33,002 bases of DNA from Terrabacter tumescens (GTDB taxonomy: Bacteria > Actinomycetota > Actinomycetes > Actinomycetales > Dermatophilaceae). Position numbers and translations under genes: made by a program. Positions 1-8,184 of the stretch are shown here, piece after piece. The stretch spans positions 1 through 33,002 of the forward strand of contig NZ_BMNZ01000015.1 in the NCBI RefSeq assembly GCF_014646815.1. Reading direction: 5' to 3'. Under the pieces are notes generated by a model. The model saw nothing but the letters and a program-made list of their open reading frames with translations. It did no database searches and was not told where the DNA came from. Positions within the stretch are counted from its first letter, which is position 1; each line of letters opens with the position of its first letter.

Positions 1-279
1 GCCGCATAGAGAGCCTCCCGCCGATCACCTGAACCGAGTCTGGCCAGACACCGGCCCTACCGACAATCGTCTAGTAGTCGCGAAGCGGCAGTGTCCTTCC
101 GCCGCAAGGGCATCGGCTCACCCCGGCGTTTGCGTCGAGGCCCGGCGTCACCGATGCGCCGACTCCTGGGTCCGAAGTTTGCCACGCGCGGTTGAGCCGG
201 CGACCGCAGCGGCTGGACGCGGCCTCCGCCGACGAAGGCCTCACCGCAGGTGCGACTGAGCCCACTGGCGGGGCGCCGT
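1..279. other. Left-edge stretch without a recognisable gene
   Basis: Nothing here could be tied to a known family. Open frames exist on both strands, but they are Arg/Pro/Ala-rich and typical of noncoding high-GC sequence, with no ribosome site or conserved motif. The stretch lies immediately downstream of the HD-GYP/LuxR gene, which ends at 280 on the minus strand. No convincing terminator hairpin with a U-tract was seen. Confidence 0.5.
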
Positions 280-1854
280 TCAGGCGGGGGTCGGGGTAGC
301 GGCGGCCAGGCCGTTCGTGAGGGCGAAGAGGCTGAGCCCGACGCGGTTCGACGCGCCGGTCTTGGCGAAGACGTGGTCGATGTGGTTGCGGACGGTCTTC
401 TCCGTGATGCCCAGCCGGGTGGCGATCTCACGAGTCGGCGTGGCGGCCGCGACCAGCCGCAGCACGTCGACCTCGCGGTCAGTCAGCCCGACTGGCCAGG
501 CGCCTCGCGCCGACGTGCGACCGGCCGCGGCGAGCACCGCGTCCACCGCGCCCGAGTGCAGGCGACCGGCTCTCGCATCCTGCCGCAGCAGGGCAGTCGC
601 GTCCGGGGGCGACAGTGCCGCCCGGTGCGGACGTGGCTCCACGAGGCCCTGAAAACGGTCCGCGGCAGCCAGGAGCTGGTCGGACAGGCTGAGGTCCGCA
701 CCGGACAGCCGGTTGGGGTAGCCGGAGCCGTCCAGTCGCTCGTGGTGGTGGAGGACGAGTCTGGTCTCGGCTGCAAGCGCTGGCACCCGGGCGAGGATGC
801 GGCCGGAGAGGAACGGGTGCAGCTGCATCCGCTCGCGCTCGGTCGCGGTGAGCGGACCAGGCTTGTCCCACACGAGGTTGGAGACGCCGATCCGCCCGAT
901 GTCGTGCAGGTGCCCGGCCCGGCGGAGGGTCGCCTGGTCGTCCGGCGTCAGCCCCGCGTGTCGGGCAGCCGCCCCGACGAGGCCGGCGACTGCACGCGAG
1001 TGCCCCAGCGTGTAGGGACTCTTGAGGTCCACGAAGTCCCCGAGGGCCATGACCAGGTCGTCCAGCTGGGCCTCGGTGACCGGCTCCTGCGCCCCCGGGG
1101 CCTCCGCCACGGCGAGCTGCCACACGTCATCCGGCAGGTCGAGCAGTGCCTCGGCGTTGACGGCGAACGCCTCGGCCACCTCTGGGTCGAACCAGCCACC
1201 CCGGCGCTCACGGACCGTCGCGACGCACGCGTCCAGCCCGTGGCGATGGTGGAGCACCTCGGCGATGTCGGCGACCTGCGTGATCCGCATGGCAAGCGGG
1301 AGCTGCTCGCCCGAGGCTCCCGCAGGGAGGCCCTTGCCGTCCCACCGCTCGAACCCGAAAGGAAGGGCACCGCACACGTCGTCCCCGAACCCGAGCCGGC
1401 TCGCGAAGAGGGCCGCGGAGGAGCAGTGGGAGGTGATCATCGCGGTGAGGTTGCCGCGCGGGTTGCTCAGCAGCTTGCCCGCCATCTTGGTCCGCTGCGG
1501 CAGGGGACGGCCGTAGCCGAGGCTGCGCAGGAGGAACACGGCATACGGAATCCCCGTCCAGTCGACCTCGTAGGAGGCCGAGCGGACCGCGATGTCGTCA
1601 CCGAACCACCGAGAGTACTCATGGGAGTCCGCCACGCAGCCGACCCACATGAACATCGTCGTGTAGAACGCCGTCGCCTGGTCGGCCTCGTCCCCGCCGA
1701 ACTGCTCGGCGAGCGCCTTCGAGACGAGCGATGCTCGCAGGACGTGCTCCACCGGCAGCCCCAAGCCGAGGTCGATGGCGAGGGACAGCGCGGCGAGCAG
1801 CTCGGCACGCGCCGGGGCAGGTGAGTCCGGGCCATCCGGGAGACGATCCCGCAT
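280..1854 (-). CDS. Tandem HD-GYP / LuxR-type response regulator-like protein
   Basis: A 524-residue cytoplasmic protein. Residues about 260-445 form an HD-GYP phosphohydrolase domain: HD pair at H317-D318 (HDIGRIG) and HHHERLDGSGYP at 369-380, the signature of the c-di-GMP phosphodiesterase group. Residues about 15-235 look like a second, degenerate HD-GYP unit: FERWDGKGLP at 168-177 lacks the His and Tyr, followed by a VADIAEVL helix and FDPEVAEAF as in intact domains. Residues 456-510 are a LuxR/GerE helix-turn-helix (LTDREVDVLRLVA, REIATRLGITEKTVRNHI). The enzyme-like part may therefore sense a nucleotide or phosphate ligand and control the HTH; c-di-GMP as ligand is inferred, not shown. 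The ATG at 1854 has GGGAGGA upstream; an in-frame extension to 2067 would overlap the DsrE gene. Last gene of a three-gene operon. Confidence 0.85.
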   Translation of the reverse strand: MRDRLPDGPDSPAPARAELLAALSLAIDLGLGLPVEHVLRASLVSKALAEQFGGDEADQATAFYTTMFMWVGCVADSHEYSRWFGDDIAVRSASYEVDWTGIPYAVFLLRSLGYGRPLPQRTKMAGKLLSNPRGNLTAMITSHCSSAALFASRLGFGDDVCGALPFGFERWDGKGLPAGASGEQLPLAMRITQVADIAEVLHHRHGLDACVATVRERRGGWFDPEVAEAFAVNAEALLDLPDDVWQLAVAEAPGAQEPVTEAQLDDLVMALGDFVDLKSPYTLGHSRAVAGLVGAAARHAGLTPDDQATLRRAGHLHDIGRIGVSNLVWDKPGPLTATERERMQLHPFLSGRILARVPALAAETRLVLHHHERLDGSGYPNRLSGADLSLSDQLLAAADRFQGLVEPRPHRAALSPPDATALLRQDARAGRLHSGAVDAVLAAAGRTSARGAWPVGLTDREVDVLRLVAAATPTREIATRLGITEKTVRNHIDHVFAKTGASNRVGLSLFALTNGLAAATPTPA

Positions 1855-1880
1855 GGCCCGATCCTCCCACGCGCCCCCGG

Positions 1881-2246
1881 TCAGTAGCTGAACGTCGTGG
1901 CTCCTTCGTCGCCGATCCACTCCCACATCGGGATCGTGCCGCCGAGCCTCGCGCCCTCGATGAGTCGCGCATCGTCCAAGCCCCTGGACGAGACACAGAT
2001 CGGGCAGACGAGGACCTCCCCACCGGCTGCCTGGAAGCGCTTGACGAGGCTCGGCAGGTCTGGGCACCCGGAGCAGGCGGTCCCGACGGCCACCCCTTCA
2101 ACGGCCAGGCGCACGGCCTCCTTCGTCAGGAACATCAGGGTGCGGCGGCCCGTCTCGGCGGCTCCGACCGATACGAGGAAGGCGACGGTGACGCGCTCAG
2201 GGTCCTCCAGACCGGTGGTGAGGGAGATGACAGCCTTGCTGCTCAT
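1881..2246 (-). CDS. DsrE/DsrF-like family protein
   Basis: A 121-residue cytoplasmic protein with the DsrE-like alpha/beta fold (KAVISLTTGLEDPERVTVAF at the N terminus). DsrE-type proteins relay sulfur or act as small thiol-dependent partners. Two CxxC pairs are visible, C58-C61 (CSGC) and C81-C84 (CPIC). The second lies where family members carry their conserved cysteine, and the C terminus (MWEWIGDEGATTFSY) is also family-like. The ATG at 2246 follows AAAGGAG at good spacing. It sits between the NTF2-like gene (16 nt upstream) and the HD-GYP/LuxR gene (26 nt downstream), so the three are probably co-transcribed. Role unknown; a redox or sulfur signal feeding the regulator is conjecture. 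Confidence 0.85.
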   Translation of the reverse strand: MSSKAVISLTTGLEDPERVTVAFLVSVGAAETGRRTLMFLTKEAVRLAVEGVAVGTACSGCPDLPSLVKRFQAAGGEVLVCPICVSSRGLDDARLIEGARLGGTIPMWEWIGDEGATTFSY

Positions 2247-2262
2247 GGGAGGAGCTCCTTTC

Positions 2263-2661
2263 CTAGGGGATGTATCCGGTGCAGAGCAGGTCGATTCGGG
2301 CGATGCGGCCCGACTCGGCGCAGGTGACGTAGGTCTGCTGCTCGACGACACGCCAGCCGTCGCCCAGTCGGGGCGCCTGCAGCCGGACGCGCCAGCTGAG
2401 GTGCAGTCGTCCGGCGACCTCGCCGATGGTGGCGTCCAGCAGCTCGAAGGCGTCGGTGTCGCCGAACCAGAACCTGAACTTGTCGGCCACATCGGCCGAG
2501 CCCTCCAGCTCGACCAGGCCCCTGGTAACGAGGGCGCGTAGGTGGACGTCGCCCTCGAGAGCGTCGGCGAGCATGACGAAGTCCTGGTGTGCCAAGGCTT
2601 CGAGGAGACGACCGGCGTGGCCGTAGCCCGTGTGTTCCGCGGTAGTCAGTGATGTGGTCAT
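2263..2661 (-). CDS. NTF2-like (SnoaL-fold) protein
   Basis: A 132-residue protein with the cone-shaped NTF2/SnoaL fold pattern: an N-terminal helix pair (GRLLEALAHQDFVMLADAL), then 'DVHLRALVTRGLVELEG', and a C-terminal strand run (HLSWRVRL, WRVVEQQTYVTC, RIARIDLLCTG). Such proteins bind small ligands or catalyse simple reactions such as cyclisation or hydration; no specific active site could be assigned. The ATG at 2661 is the first start of the frame. It opens the minus-strand operon that continues with DsrE-like and HD-GYP/LuxR genes, and its promoter should lie in 2662-2820. Product class is fairly sure, function unknown. Confidence 0.75.
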   Translation of the reverse strand: MTTSLTTAEHTGYGHAGRLLEALAHQDFVMLADALEGDVHLRALVTRGLVELEGSADVADKFRFWFGDTDAFELLDATIGEVAGRLHLSWRVRLQAPRLGDGWRVVEQQTYVTCAESGRIARIDLLCTGYIP

Positions 2662-2818
2662 GTCCGAAGCGTGACCCCGGTGCCAAGCCCTGCGCCTGAG
2701 GCACCTGCCCCAGGAACGGCACCGAAAAGGTCGCCCACCCCAGCTCCAGCCGTCGCCGAATGCGGTTAACGGTGCGTCTGTCCGCCGTCACTGGGCGCCC
2801 TTTGATTGCGCCAGGCCT

Positions 2819-3171
2819 GAGCAGCCGCTGGGGCGCGCTCTAACGGTGCGCGCCGGAACCAAGACGGACCGCGACGTCCATCGCCAGTGGAGGCGGGAGG
2901 GCCACGGATGGTCGACGTTTACCGACGCGGTCATCAAGACCGTCGACGACAAGCCCGAGGTCGTCGTATTCCTCCTTTGGGGCAGGAGGCCCGAAAGAAG
3001 GAGAGGCTGATCGATCGCCGCCGGCACTCGGTCATCAAGTCGTCGCATCCATCTCCGCTTTCGGCATGGCGGGGATTCCTCGACAGCAGCCCATTCTCAG
3101 ATGCCAACAAGGAACTGAAGACGCTCGGCCGCGGCGAGATCGACTGGGAGCGATTCGGACGCGGCGCCTGA
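2819..3171 (+). pseudogene. ung: Decayed uracil-DNA glycosylase (ung) C-terminal remnant, frameshifted
   Basis: Two reading frames together spell the C-terminal third of a family 1 uracil-DNA glycosylase. Frame A (2840-2983) gives [23 protein letters not shown] and VVVFLLWG. Frame B, one base earlier, takes over at about 2983 with [20 protein letters not shown], then [11 protein letters not shown], then FSDANKEL and GEIDWERF, and stops at 3171. In intact Ung the LLWG, KK.LID and HPSPLSA blocks are contiguous, and the last carries the catalytic His. The switch fits loss of one base in the G-rich stretch 2979-2985. The N-terminal domain with the catalytic Asp motif (GQDPYH) is absent upstream, so this is a truncated, dead copy rather than a simple sequencing slip. 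A functional ung presumably lies elsewhere. Confidence 0.85.
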
Positions 3172-3852
3172 CCGGCCAGCAGCGACGCAGCACGACGACC
3201 ATTGCCGGCCGCCGATCCGAACTATCGACGCGCGCAACCACCGGGCGCTCGCCTGCGCTGCCTCTTAAAGCCGCCGGCGGGCGTGGCCAACGCTCCTGCT
3301 GCAGCACTGCGCCCGAGCAACGCGAACGACGCTGGTTCCTGGACCAACCCGTGCATGAGGACAGGCGCACCTGGGTGCTGTCAAAGAGGTGGGGCACGAA
3401 CACGGTGGCGACATCGGATGCGTTGATCGCCCTGGCTCCACGCGGTGGATTCGGATATCGACCCATATCCGGACTCGTGGACTCAAGGTCCTGCACCTCA
3501 GACAGAGCAACATGCGTCACGGGTAGTTCAGGCGGGGCCTTCTGCGCCTGCTCGCGGGGCGCCCGGATTCTCGAAGGACTCGAAGATTTTCGCCTGTCGA
3601 TCTCCGTACTTCGTTCTGGCTGTCGTGTTGGCGCCGTGCTCGCTTTGGGTGCCCGGGTCGGTACCCAGCCGGAAGCAGTGCGGCGGGCGTGCCCTCGCCG
3701 TCGATCTCGACCCCACGCGAACGGTCGCCCACCAAGGCTGAGGTGAGCGGTAACGGAGGCAGGATCAGCGAGAAGTGCCGCTAGGCCGAAAGGCAGCGAT
3801 GCGGTCGTGGCATCGATAGCTGCTCGAAACCGCGAGTTCGGTTCGGGTGCTG
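3172..3852. other. Gene-poor interval
   Basis: About 680 bp between the ung remnant and the terminator of the S53 protease gene. The overlapping frames on both strands have disordered Arg/Ser/Pro-rich translations, no ribosome sites and no motif I recognise. GC bias by codon position looks weak compared with neighbouring genes. With the decayed ung next to it, this is most likely eroded former coding sequence. Nothing specific can be named. Confidence 0.5.
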
Positions 3853-3885
3853 AGGGCCCGCCGCGCTGGCTGCGCGGCGGGCCCT
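3853..3885 (-). terminator. Hairpin terminator after the S53 protease gene
   Basis: A perfect 14-bp GC-rich stem (3853-3866 with 3872-3885) and 5-nt loop, 36 nt beyond the protease stop codon. No U-tract follows on the minus strand, as is usual in Actinobacteria. It could also stop plus-strand transcription, where a CT-rich tail follows. Confidence 0.7.
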
Positions 3886-3920
3886 CCCTTTGGCTTTGTC
3901 CAGTCGCAAGGACCCGAGCG

Positions 3921-5924
3921 TCAACCGCCGTAGCTGATGACCGCATTCAGCCAGGTGGTCCCGGCGGGCGACCCAACGCCGGTCACGTCGTCATAGCCCG
4001 GCCTGACGTGGATGCTCAGCGGCTCGTCCCAGTCGAACGTGCGGGTGATGTAGCGGTACCCATCGGTGGCGTTCTCGCCGTTGACGAAGTTCACCCGGAT
4101 CGCCCCTGGATACGTGGAGCGCTGGTCCTTGGTGACGTCGTACGACACGCCACGTGCCGAGTACAGGGCTGGGTTCGCCAGGCCGTAGTCGCCATGCTTC
4201 TGCACGGCGAGTGCGAACATGCCCGCATAGAGCGGTGAGGACAGGCTCGTCCCACCGATGCGGTACTCGTCGTAGTAGGTGCCGTTGGAGAATCGCTGTG
4301 TCTGTCCGACCAGCATGCCGGTGTTCGGGTCGCCGAGCGCCGAGACGTCCGGCACGACGCGGGCCGCAGGTGCGGTTCCGTTGTAGGTCGCGATGGCATT
4401 GGGCACGACACCCTTCTGGTACCACGGCTGGGCGAACAGGCGGCTGGTGCCCCCGCCTCCGCCGTAGAGGTACGACAGCGGTCCCCACTTGGAGGTCGTT
4501 GTGTTCCAGGTGCTGGTACCTGACTGCCAGCCGAGCTCGAAGAGCCGGGCGTTGTCCTGAGTCACTCCCAGTGCGGTTCCGCCAACGGCAGTCACCCATG
4601 GGCTCGAGGCCGGCCAGTCGGGGGTCGGCGTCGCGGAGGGGTCGCCGAAGGTTTCGTCTCCCGAGTCACCCGAGGAGAAGAACAGGCTGATTCCCTCGGC
4701 TGCCGCCTGGATGTACGTGTCTTCCTGCGGCTTGATGTAGCCCGGAGGCAGTGCTTCGCCGCCATAGCCGTAGGAGTTGGTGACGATGTCGGCCAGGTGG
4801 CGGTCCACGACCCTGTTCATGATCGCGTCGAGGTCCCGGTAGTTGTTCGGTGAGCCGACGTAGACGATGTCGGCGCCGGGCGCCATGGTGTGGACGGCCT
4901 CGATGTCGAGGGTCTCCTCACCGCTCCAGCCCTCGGGGTCCTGCCTGGGGTTCTGCGGACGAATGTAGGTGCCCGGCGAGACCACCTGGCGCAGGTGCCC
5001 GGTGATCGGCGGCAGCCCGTGCCGGCTCGAGTACGTGTTGACGTCGCTGAGGATGGTCTGTGAGGCGTATGCGTCGATGACTGCCACGGTCACGCCGGTG
5101 CCGTCGTTGCCCGTGCGGATCGGAGCGGTCATGCCGTACGCGCCTTGGAGCTGGGCTCCCGCGTAGCCGCACGGCGCGTATGCCGTGACGGAGTAGGCGG
5201 TGACCGTGCCGGCTGCGTTGTCGGACCAGGGACCGGGTGTCAGCTTGGTGCCGTCTGGAGCGGGCGTGTCGGAAATCGTCTTCTGGCCCCAGTACTGCGA
5301 GCACGGCGGGGCGTTTCGGAAACCGGCAGGGGGCGATGCGTCGGCGTGCAACAGATTCGCCGACTCGTCCAGACCGATCACGCCCTGGATGCCGGACAGC
5401 GTCGAAGGGACCGAGAGGGCAGTCGTGTTGGACCGCATCGTCTGCCCCTTGTACCGGAAGGTCGCGAAGGACGTGTTGAACGCCTTGCCCGCCTCCGAGA
5501 TCGTGCCGGTCGCCTCGACGTACTTGTTGTTGTCGGGGACGACGCCCACGGTGAGGCCTTGGCTGCGGAGCCAGCTCTTGACGCGGGCCACATCGGCGTC
5601 CGTCGGGCTGAACTTGGCGCGGTACTGCGCTGGGGTGAGGAACTTCCGGTAGAGGGCGTTGCCCTTGGTCGACACCGCACGGGCGTAGGCGCTGGCCCCT
5701 GCGGGATCGCGGTTGCTCAGGTAGACGCGGAAGCCGAGTGATTGTGAACCATTCGTGGGGCCGACCCGATTGGCCGCAGTGGCCCAGCTCGGCACGGTGC
5801 CGGGAATCGTGCTCCTGGTGGCAGTTGTACCTGCGGATCCGGATGCCAAGGCTGCCACCCCGGTGCCTGTCACCAGGGCAGCGACCGCCATCCCGACAAG
5901 CGGGGTCCTTCGAAGCAATTGCAC
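3921..5924 (-). CDS. Secreted S53 family (sedolisin/kumamolisin-like) serine-carboxyl protease
   Basis: A 667-residue exported endopeptidase of the subtilisin-fold S53 family, usually active in acid. Residues 1-30 are a signal peptide (LLRRTP then a hydrophobic AVAALVTGTGVAALASG run). Residues about 45-195 are the pro-kumamolisin activation domain (YRKFLTPAQYRAKFSPTDAD). The catalytic domain follows: E336 and D340 in GEETLDIE, oxyanion D420 in SSGDSGDE, and nucleophile S560 in GGTSLSSP. A C-terminal YDDVTGVGSP segment corresponds to the family's Ca2+ site. All key residues are present, so activity is expected after autocatalytic removal of the pro-domain. The GTG at 5924 is chosen because AAAGGAG lies 6 nt upstream and the signal peptide begins there. 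Monocistronic, closed by the hairpin at 3853-3885. Confidence 0.95.
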   Translation of the reverse strand: MQLLRRTPLVGMAVAALVTGTGVAALASGSAGTTATRSTIPGTVPSWATAANRVGPTNGSQSLGFRVYLSNRDPAGASAYARAVSTKGNALYRKFLTPAQYRAKFSPTDADVARVKSWLRSQGLTVGVVPDNNKYVEATGTISEAGKAFNTSFATFRYKGQTMRSNTTALSVPSTLSGIQGVIGLDESANLLHADASPPAGFRNAPPCSQYWGQKTISDTPAPDGTKLTPGPWSDNAAGTVTAYSVTAYAPCGYAGAQLQGAYGMTAPIRTGNDGTGVTVAVIDAYASQTILSDVNTYSSRHGLPPITGHLRQVVSPGTYIRPQNPRQDPEGWSGEETLDIEAVHTMAPGADIVYVGSPNNYRDLDAIMNRVVDRHLADIVTNSYGYGGEALPPGYIKPQEDTYIQAAAEGISLFFSSGDSGDETFGDPSATPTPDWPASSPWVTAVGGTALGVTQDNARLFELGWQSGTSTWNTTTSKWGPLSYLYGGGGGTSRLFAQPWYQKGVVPNAIATYNGTAPAARVVPDVSALGDPNTGMLVGQTQRFSNGTYYDEYRIGGTSLSSPLYAGMFALAVQKHGDYGLANPALYSARGVSYDVTKDQRSTYPGAIRVNFVNGENATDGYRYITRTFDWDEPLSIHVRPGYDDVTGVGSPAGTTWLNAVISYGG

Positions 5925-6199
5925 GTTGTGCTCCTTTGTGGAACCAAGGCCGCAGCTGCTTCACGGCCGCCTTCGGTGGTGCCGTTTCAGTGGACTCCTC
6001 ACAGACCCCCCGTGCAAGAGTTTTGCGACTGGGAGTTTCCTGAGAACGCGCTCAATAGAGGAGTGCCAGCATTGGCATGCGGCGTATGCCCCAATTCGGT
6101 GAATCGGACAGCGGATGCTGAATGGCCGGCCGAAGTGCGAAGGTGCCATTTCGGCCCGACACTGGGAGATGGCTGATCCGCGGTGGGACCCTGAGACCC

Positions 6200-6655
6200 G
6201 TGACCGCCCAACACCGGAAACTCGTCCTCGAGCAAGCGCGGGTCTTCGAGGCCGCCACCGAGCACGTCTTCGGCCTGTTTACCGTCCCCACAGAGCTGGC
6301 CAAGTGGTGGGGCCCGCATGGTTTTGCGACACCGGAGATCCAGGTCGACCTGCGGGTGGGCGGCAGCCTCCGCTTCACCATGCAACCGCCAGAGGGCGCA
6401 GCGTTCCATCTTTCCGGGGAGTTCCTGGAGATCCGGCCTCCCTCTGAACTCAGGTTCACCTTCCGCTGGGACGAGCCAGTTGCCGATGACCGTGAGACCG
6501 TCGCCGCAGTGTCACTGGAACCTCTGGGCGGGAGGACGAGTGTGACACTGGTCCAAGGAGATTTCGCCACGGAGGAGAGGCTTGAGCTGCATCGCCGCGG
6601 CTGGGCCGACAGCTTCGAGAGGCTCGACGCGGTCCTCAGGTCTCGAAGAGACTAG
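6200..6655 (+). CDS. SRPBCC / AHSA1-like protein
   Basis: A 151-residue START-like (SRPBCC) fold protein of the AHSA1 group, cytoplasmic, likely binding a small hydrophobic ligand; many are annotated only as 'SRPBCC domain'. Visible family pattern: VLEQARVFEAATEHVFGLFT, then LAKWWGPHGF, VDLRVGGSLRFTM, GEFLEIRPPSELRFTFRWD, and a C-terminal helix ending in 'RGWADSFERLDAVL'. The GTG at 6200 puts the first strand at the usual distance from the N terminus. The frame stays open to an ATG at 6122, but that extension is Arg-rich and unlike the family. The ribosome site is weak. It stands alone, divergent from the S53 protease. Confidence 0.8.
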   Translation: MTAQHRKLVLEQARVFEAATEHVFGLFTVPTELAKWWGPHGFATPEIQVDLRVGGSLRFTMQPPEGAAFHLSGEFLEIRPPSELRFTFRWDEPVADDRETVAAVSLEPLGGRTSVTLVQGDFATEERLELHRRGWADSFERLDAVLRSRRD

Positions 6656-6822
6656 AGCCCGGCCACGGCATTGGCCTCCACCTCGGCATAGGTCGGGAAC
6701 TGCATCTTGCGGAGGCGCCGGGGTCATCGCCGCGTCAGGCCGTGAAATGAGAGCAGCGAGATCGGCAAGTATCTCGGCTTGTGAGCAGTGTGCGGCCATC
6801 CGCCGCGCGCGGGGCCGACCCC
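6656..6822 (-). pseudogene. Possible frameshifted short ORF remnant
   Basis: On the minus strand, one frame gives MAAHCSQAEILADLAALISR (from about 6798) and a second gives LRKMQFPTYAEVEANAVAGL, ending in a stop at the left end. Both pieces look protein-like, unlike their flanks, and would join through a single frame change near 6720-6740. I cannot name the family. It may be a degraded small gene lying downstream of the DUF309 gene on the same strand. Confidence 0.3.
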
Positions 6823-7254
6823 TCACAGCTTCCCGATGTGATTTCGCGCGTGCTCCACGACCGCATTCAGGTCAAGACCGTATGCGGAGTGCCCGGTTCG
6901 CATGAACGTGCTCAACCGCTCCGCAGCACGGTCGAAAAGCCGATCAGCTCCGACCTGGTTCCCCCGGGCTGAATGGGTCATGGCAACACAGACCTGTGCA
7001 AGCCCCTGCCACAGATCACGTTCTTCGGTGGGTCCAGCCTTCCAACGCGCCTCCAGCACTTCGTGGGCGGAGAAGGGCCGTCCTGCCGCCACGAGTTCTC
7101 GGGCTGCGTCAAGGGTCTCTTGGGGCGCGAGAGGCTCCTCCGACACCGGCTCGACACCGTCGGTCCCATAGGGAAGCGGTCTCCCCAAAGCGTCGCGAGG
7201 CCGTGCCTGTCGAGCGCGGCCTGCGGTGTCCCGGTCACGATCAGGTCCTGTCAC
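6823..7254 (-). CDS. DUF309 domain-containing protein
   Basis: A 143-residue protein. Residues about 47-110 match the DUF309 helical domain: ARELVAAGRPFSAHEVLEAR with the conserved F.AHE.LE core, then LWQGLAQVCVAMTHSARGN. The Pro/Arg-rich N terminus (ARPRDALGRPLPYG) is typical of actinobacterial members. Function of the family is unknown. The GTG at 7254 starts the conserved N-terminal segment; its ribosome site is weak. Divergent from the oxygenase gene at 7323, with 68 bp between the starts. Confidence 0.85.
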   Translation of the reverse strand: MTGPDRDRDTAGRARQARPRDALGRPLPYGTDGVEPVSEEPLAPQETLDAARELVAAGRPFSAHEVLEARWKAGPTEERDLWQGLAQVCVAMTHSARGNQVGADRLFDRAAERLSTFMRTGHSAYGLDLNAVVEHARNHIGKL

Positions 7255-7310
7255 ACGACCAGTCTCTCAAGTGGCAGCAACGGGAGGTCTCAACTGCCCG
7301 TCCAGCGGCG

Positions 7311-7316
7311 TAGCGT
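7311..7316 (+). promoter_or_regulatory. -10 hexamer of a leaderless promoter
   Basis: TAGCGT sits 6 nt before the ATG at 7323 with no Shine-Dalgarno between. Transcription would begin at or next to the start codon. Confidence 0.55.
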
Positions 7317-7322
7317 CGCTCC

Positions 7323-8153
7323 ATGAGCCTGGACACGACCCACTCAGAGCGGTTTGACGTCGACGAGATCCGGCGCGGCCTGCAGACCGACGGCATCATC
7401 GCCTGCAAGGGCGCATTCTCCCGAGACTGGGTGCAGCAGCTGCGGGAGGACGTGGACGCGGCGTTCCAGGAGGCGCGCTCGAGGCCCGGAGGAGCCGTGG
7501 GGCGTGGCCCCAACCGTTGGTATGTCGAGATCCACCCCGAAGACGTGCGCGGCTTCGTGGACCTGGTCGAGCATCCCTGGGTGCGAACGGTGTGCGAGAC
7601 GATGCTCGGACCGGACTACCAAATCGTCGAGGTGGGGTTCGACACGCCATTTCCGGGTGCCAAGGTGCAGCCGTGGCATCGCGACTTCCCCAGCCCGCCG
7701 GAGACGAAGAACGAGCGCCGCCTGACCTCGCTGGCCTTCAACATGACGACGGTCGACACCACCGACGAGATGGGGCCTTTCGAGATCGCGCCCGGCACTC
7801 AGTGGGAGGCGGGCGACGACTTCGACCATGAACAGTTCCCGCCGGAGTCTGAGTACTCGCGCTACGAGGCGCTGGCCCAGCGGAAGTACCCCCAGATGGG
7901 CGACATCTCTGCCCGGTCCGCACTGACCATTCATCGGGGCACGCCGAACCGGTCGCAGCTGCCCCGACCGGTGTTGGTGCTCGGTGTCGACGCACCGGGC
8001 GCCGGGAACGACGCCCACCACGACCTCGCGGTGACCCATGGGTTCTGGGAGCAGCTGCCCGAGTCCGTGCGCTCACATCTGTCCTGCCCGATCGTCGACG
8101 AGCTCCAACCCATCGTCCAGAAGCACGACATCGAGGGTCTGGTCATGGGCTGA
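7323..8153 (+). CDS. Phytanoyl-CoA dioxygenase (PhyH)-like Fe(II)/2-oxoglutarate oxygenase
   Basis: A 276-residue cytoplasmic protein with the double-stranded beta-helix of the PhyH family, which hydroxylates small molecules using Fe(II), O2 and 2-oxoglutarate. The metal triad is visible: H119 and D121 in WHRDFPSPP, and distal H204 in TIHRGTPNRS, followed by R210 as the likely 2-oxoglutarate anchor. The N-terminal 'GIIACKGAFSRDWVQQLRED' is typical of the family. Substrate unknown; neighbours give no pathway. The ATG start is supported by the TAGCGT -10 element 6 nt upstream (leaderless). Transcribed convergently with DUF72, 31 nt apart. Confidence 0.85.
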   Translation: MSLDTTHSERFDVDEIRRGLQTDGIIACKGAFSRDWVQQLREDVDAAFQEARSRPGGAVGRGPNRWYVEIHPEDVRGFVDLVEHPWVRTVCETMLGPDYQIVEVGFDTPFPGAKVQPWHRDFPSPPETKNERRLTSLAFNMTTVDTTDEMGPFEIAPGTQWEAGDDFDHEQFPPESEYSRYEALAQRKYPQMGDISARSALTIHRGTPNRSQLPRPVLVLGVDAPGAGNDAHHDLAVTHGFWEQLPESVRSHLSCPIVDELQPIVQKHDIEGLVMG

Positions 8154-8184
8154 GCCCGACCGGAGCGGCGGTCAGAGCAGCGGG

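Noticed and set aside
250-1824. Long plus-strand frame (524 codons) over the HD-GYP/LuxR gene
   Set aside because: Its translation is Arg/Gly/His-rich with no known motif; it mirrors the real minus-strand gene, which has clear HD-GYP and HTH motifs.
2765-2850. Repeated TAACGGTGCG (2765 and 2841)
   Set aside because: A single 10-mer match at 76 bp distance, with no extended homology; could be chance or a trace of ung decay.
2887-3171. Plus-strand ORF of 94 codons as an independent gene
   Set aside because: Only its second half is conserved (Ung C terminus); the first half is out of frame with Ung blocks, so it is one side of a frameshifted pseudogene.
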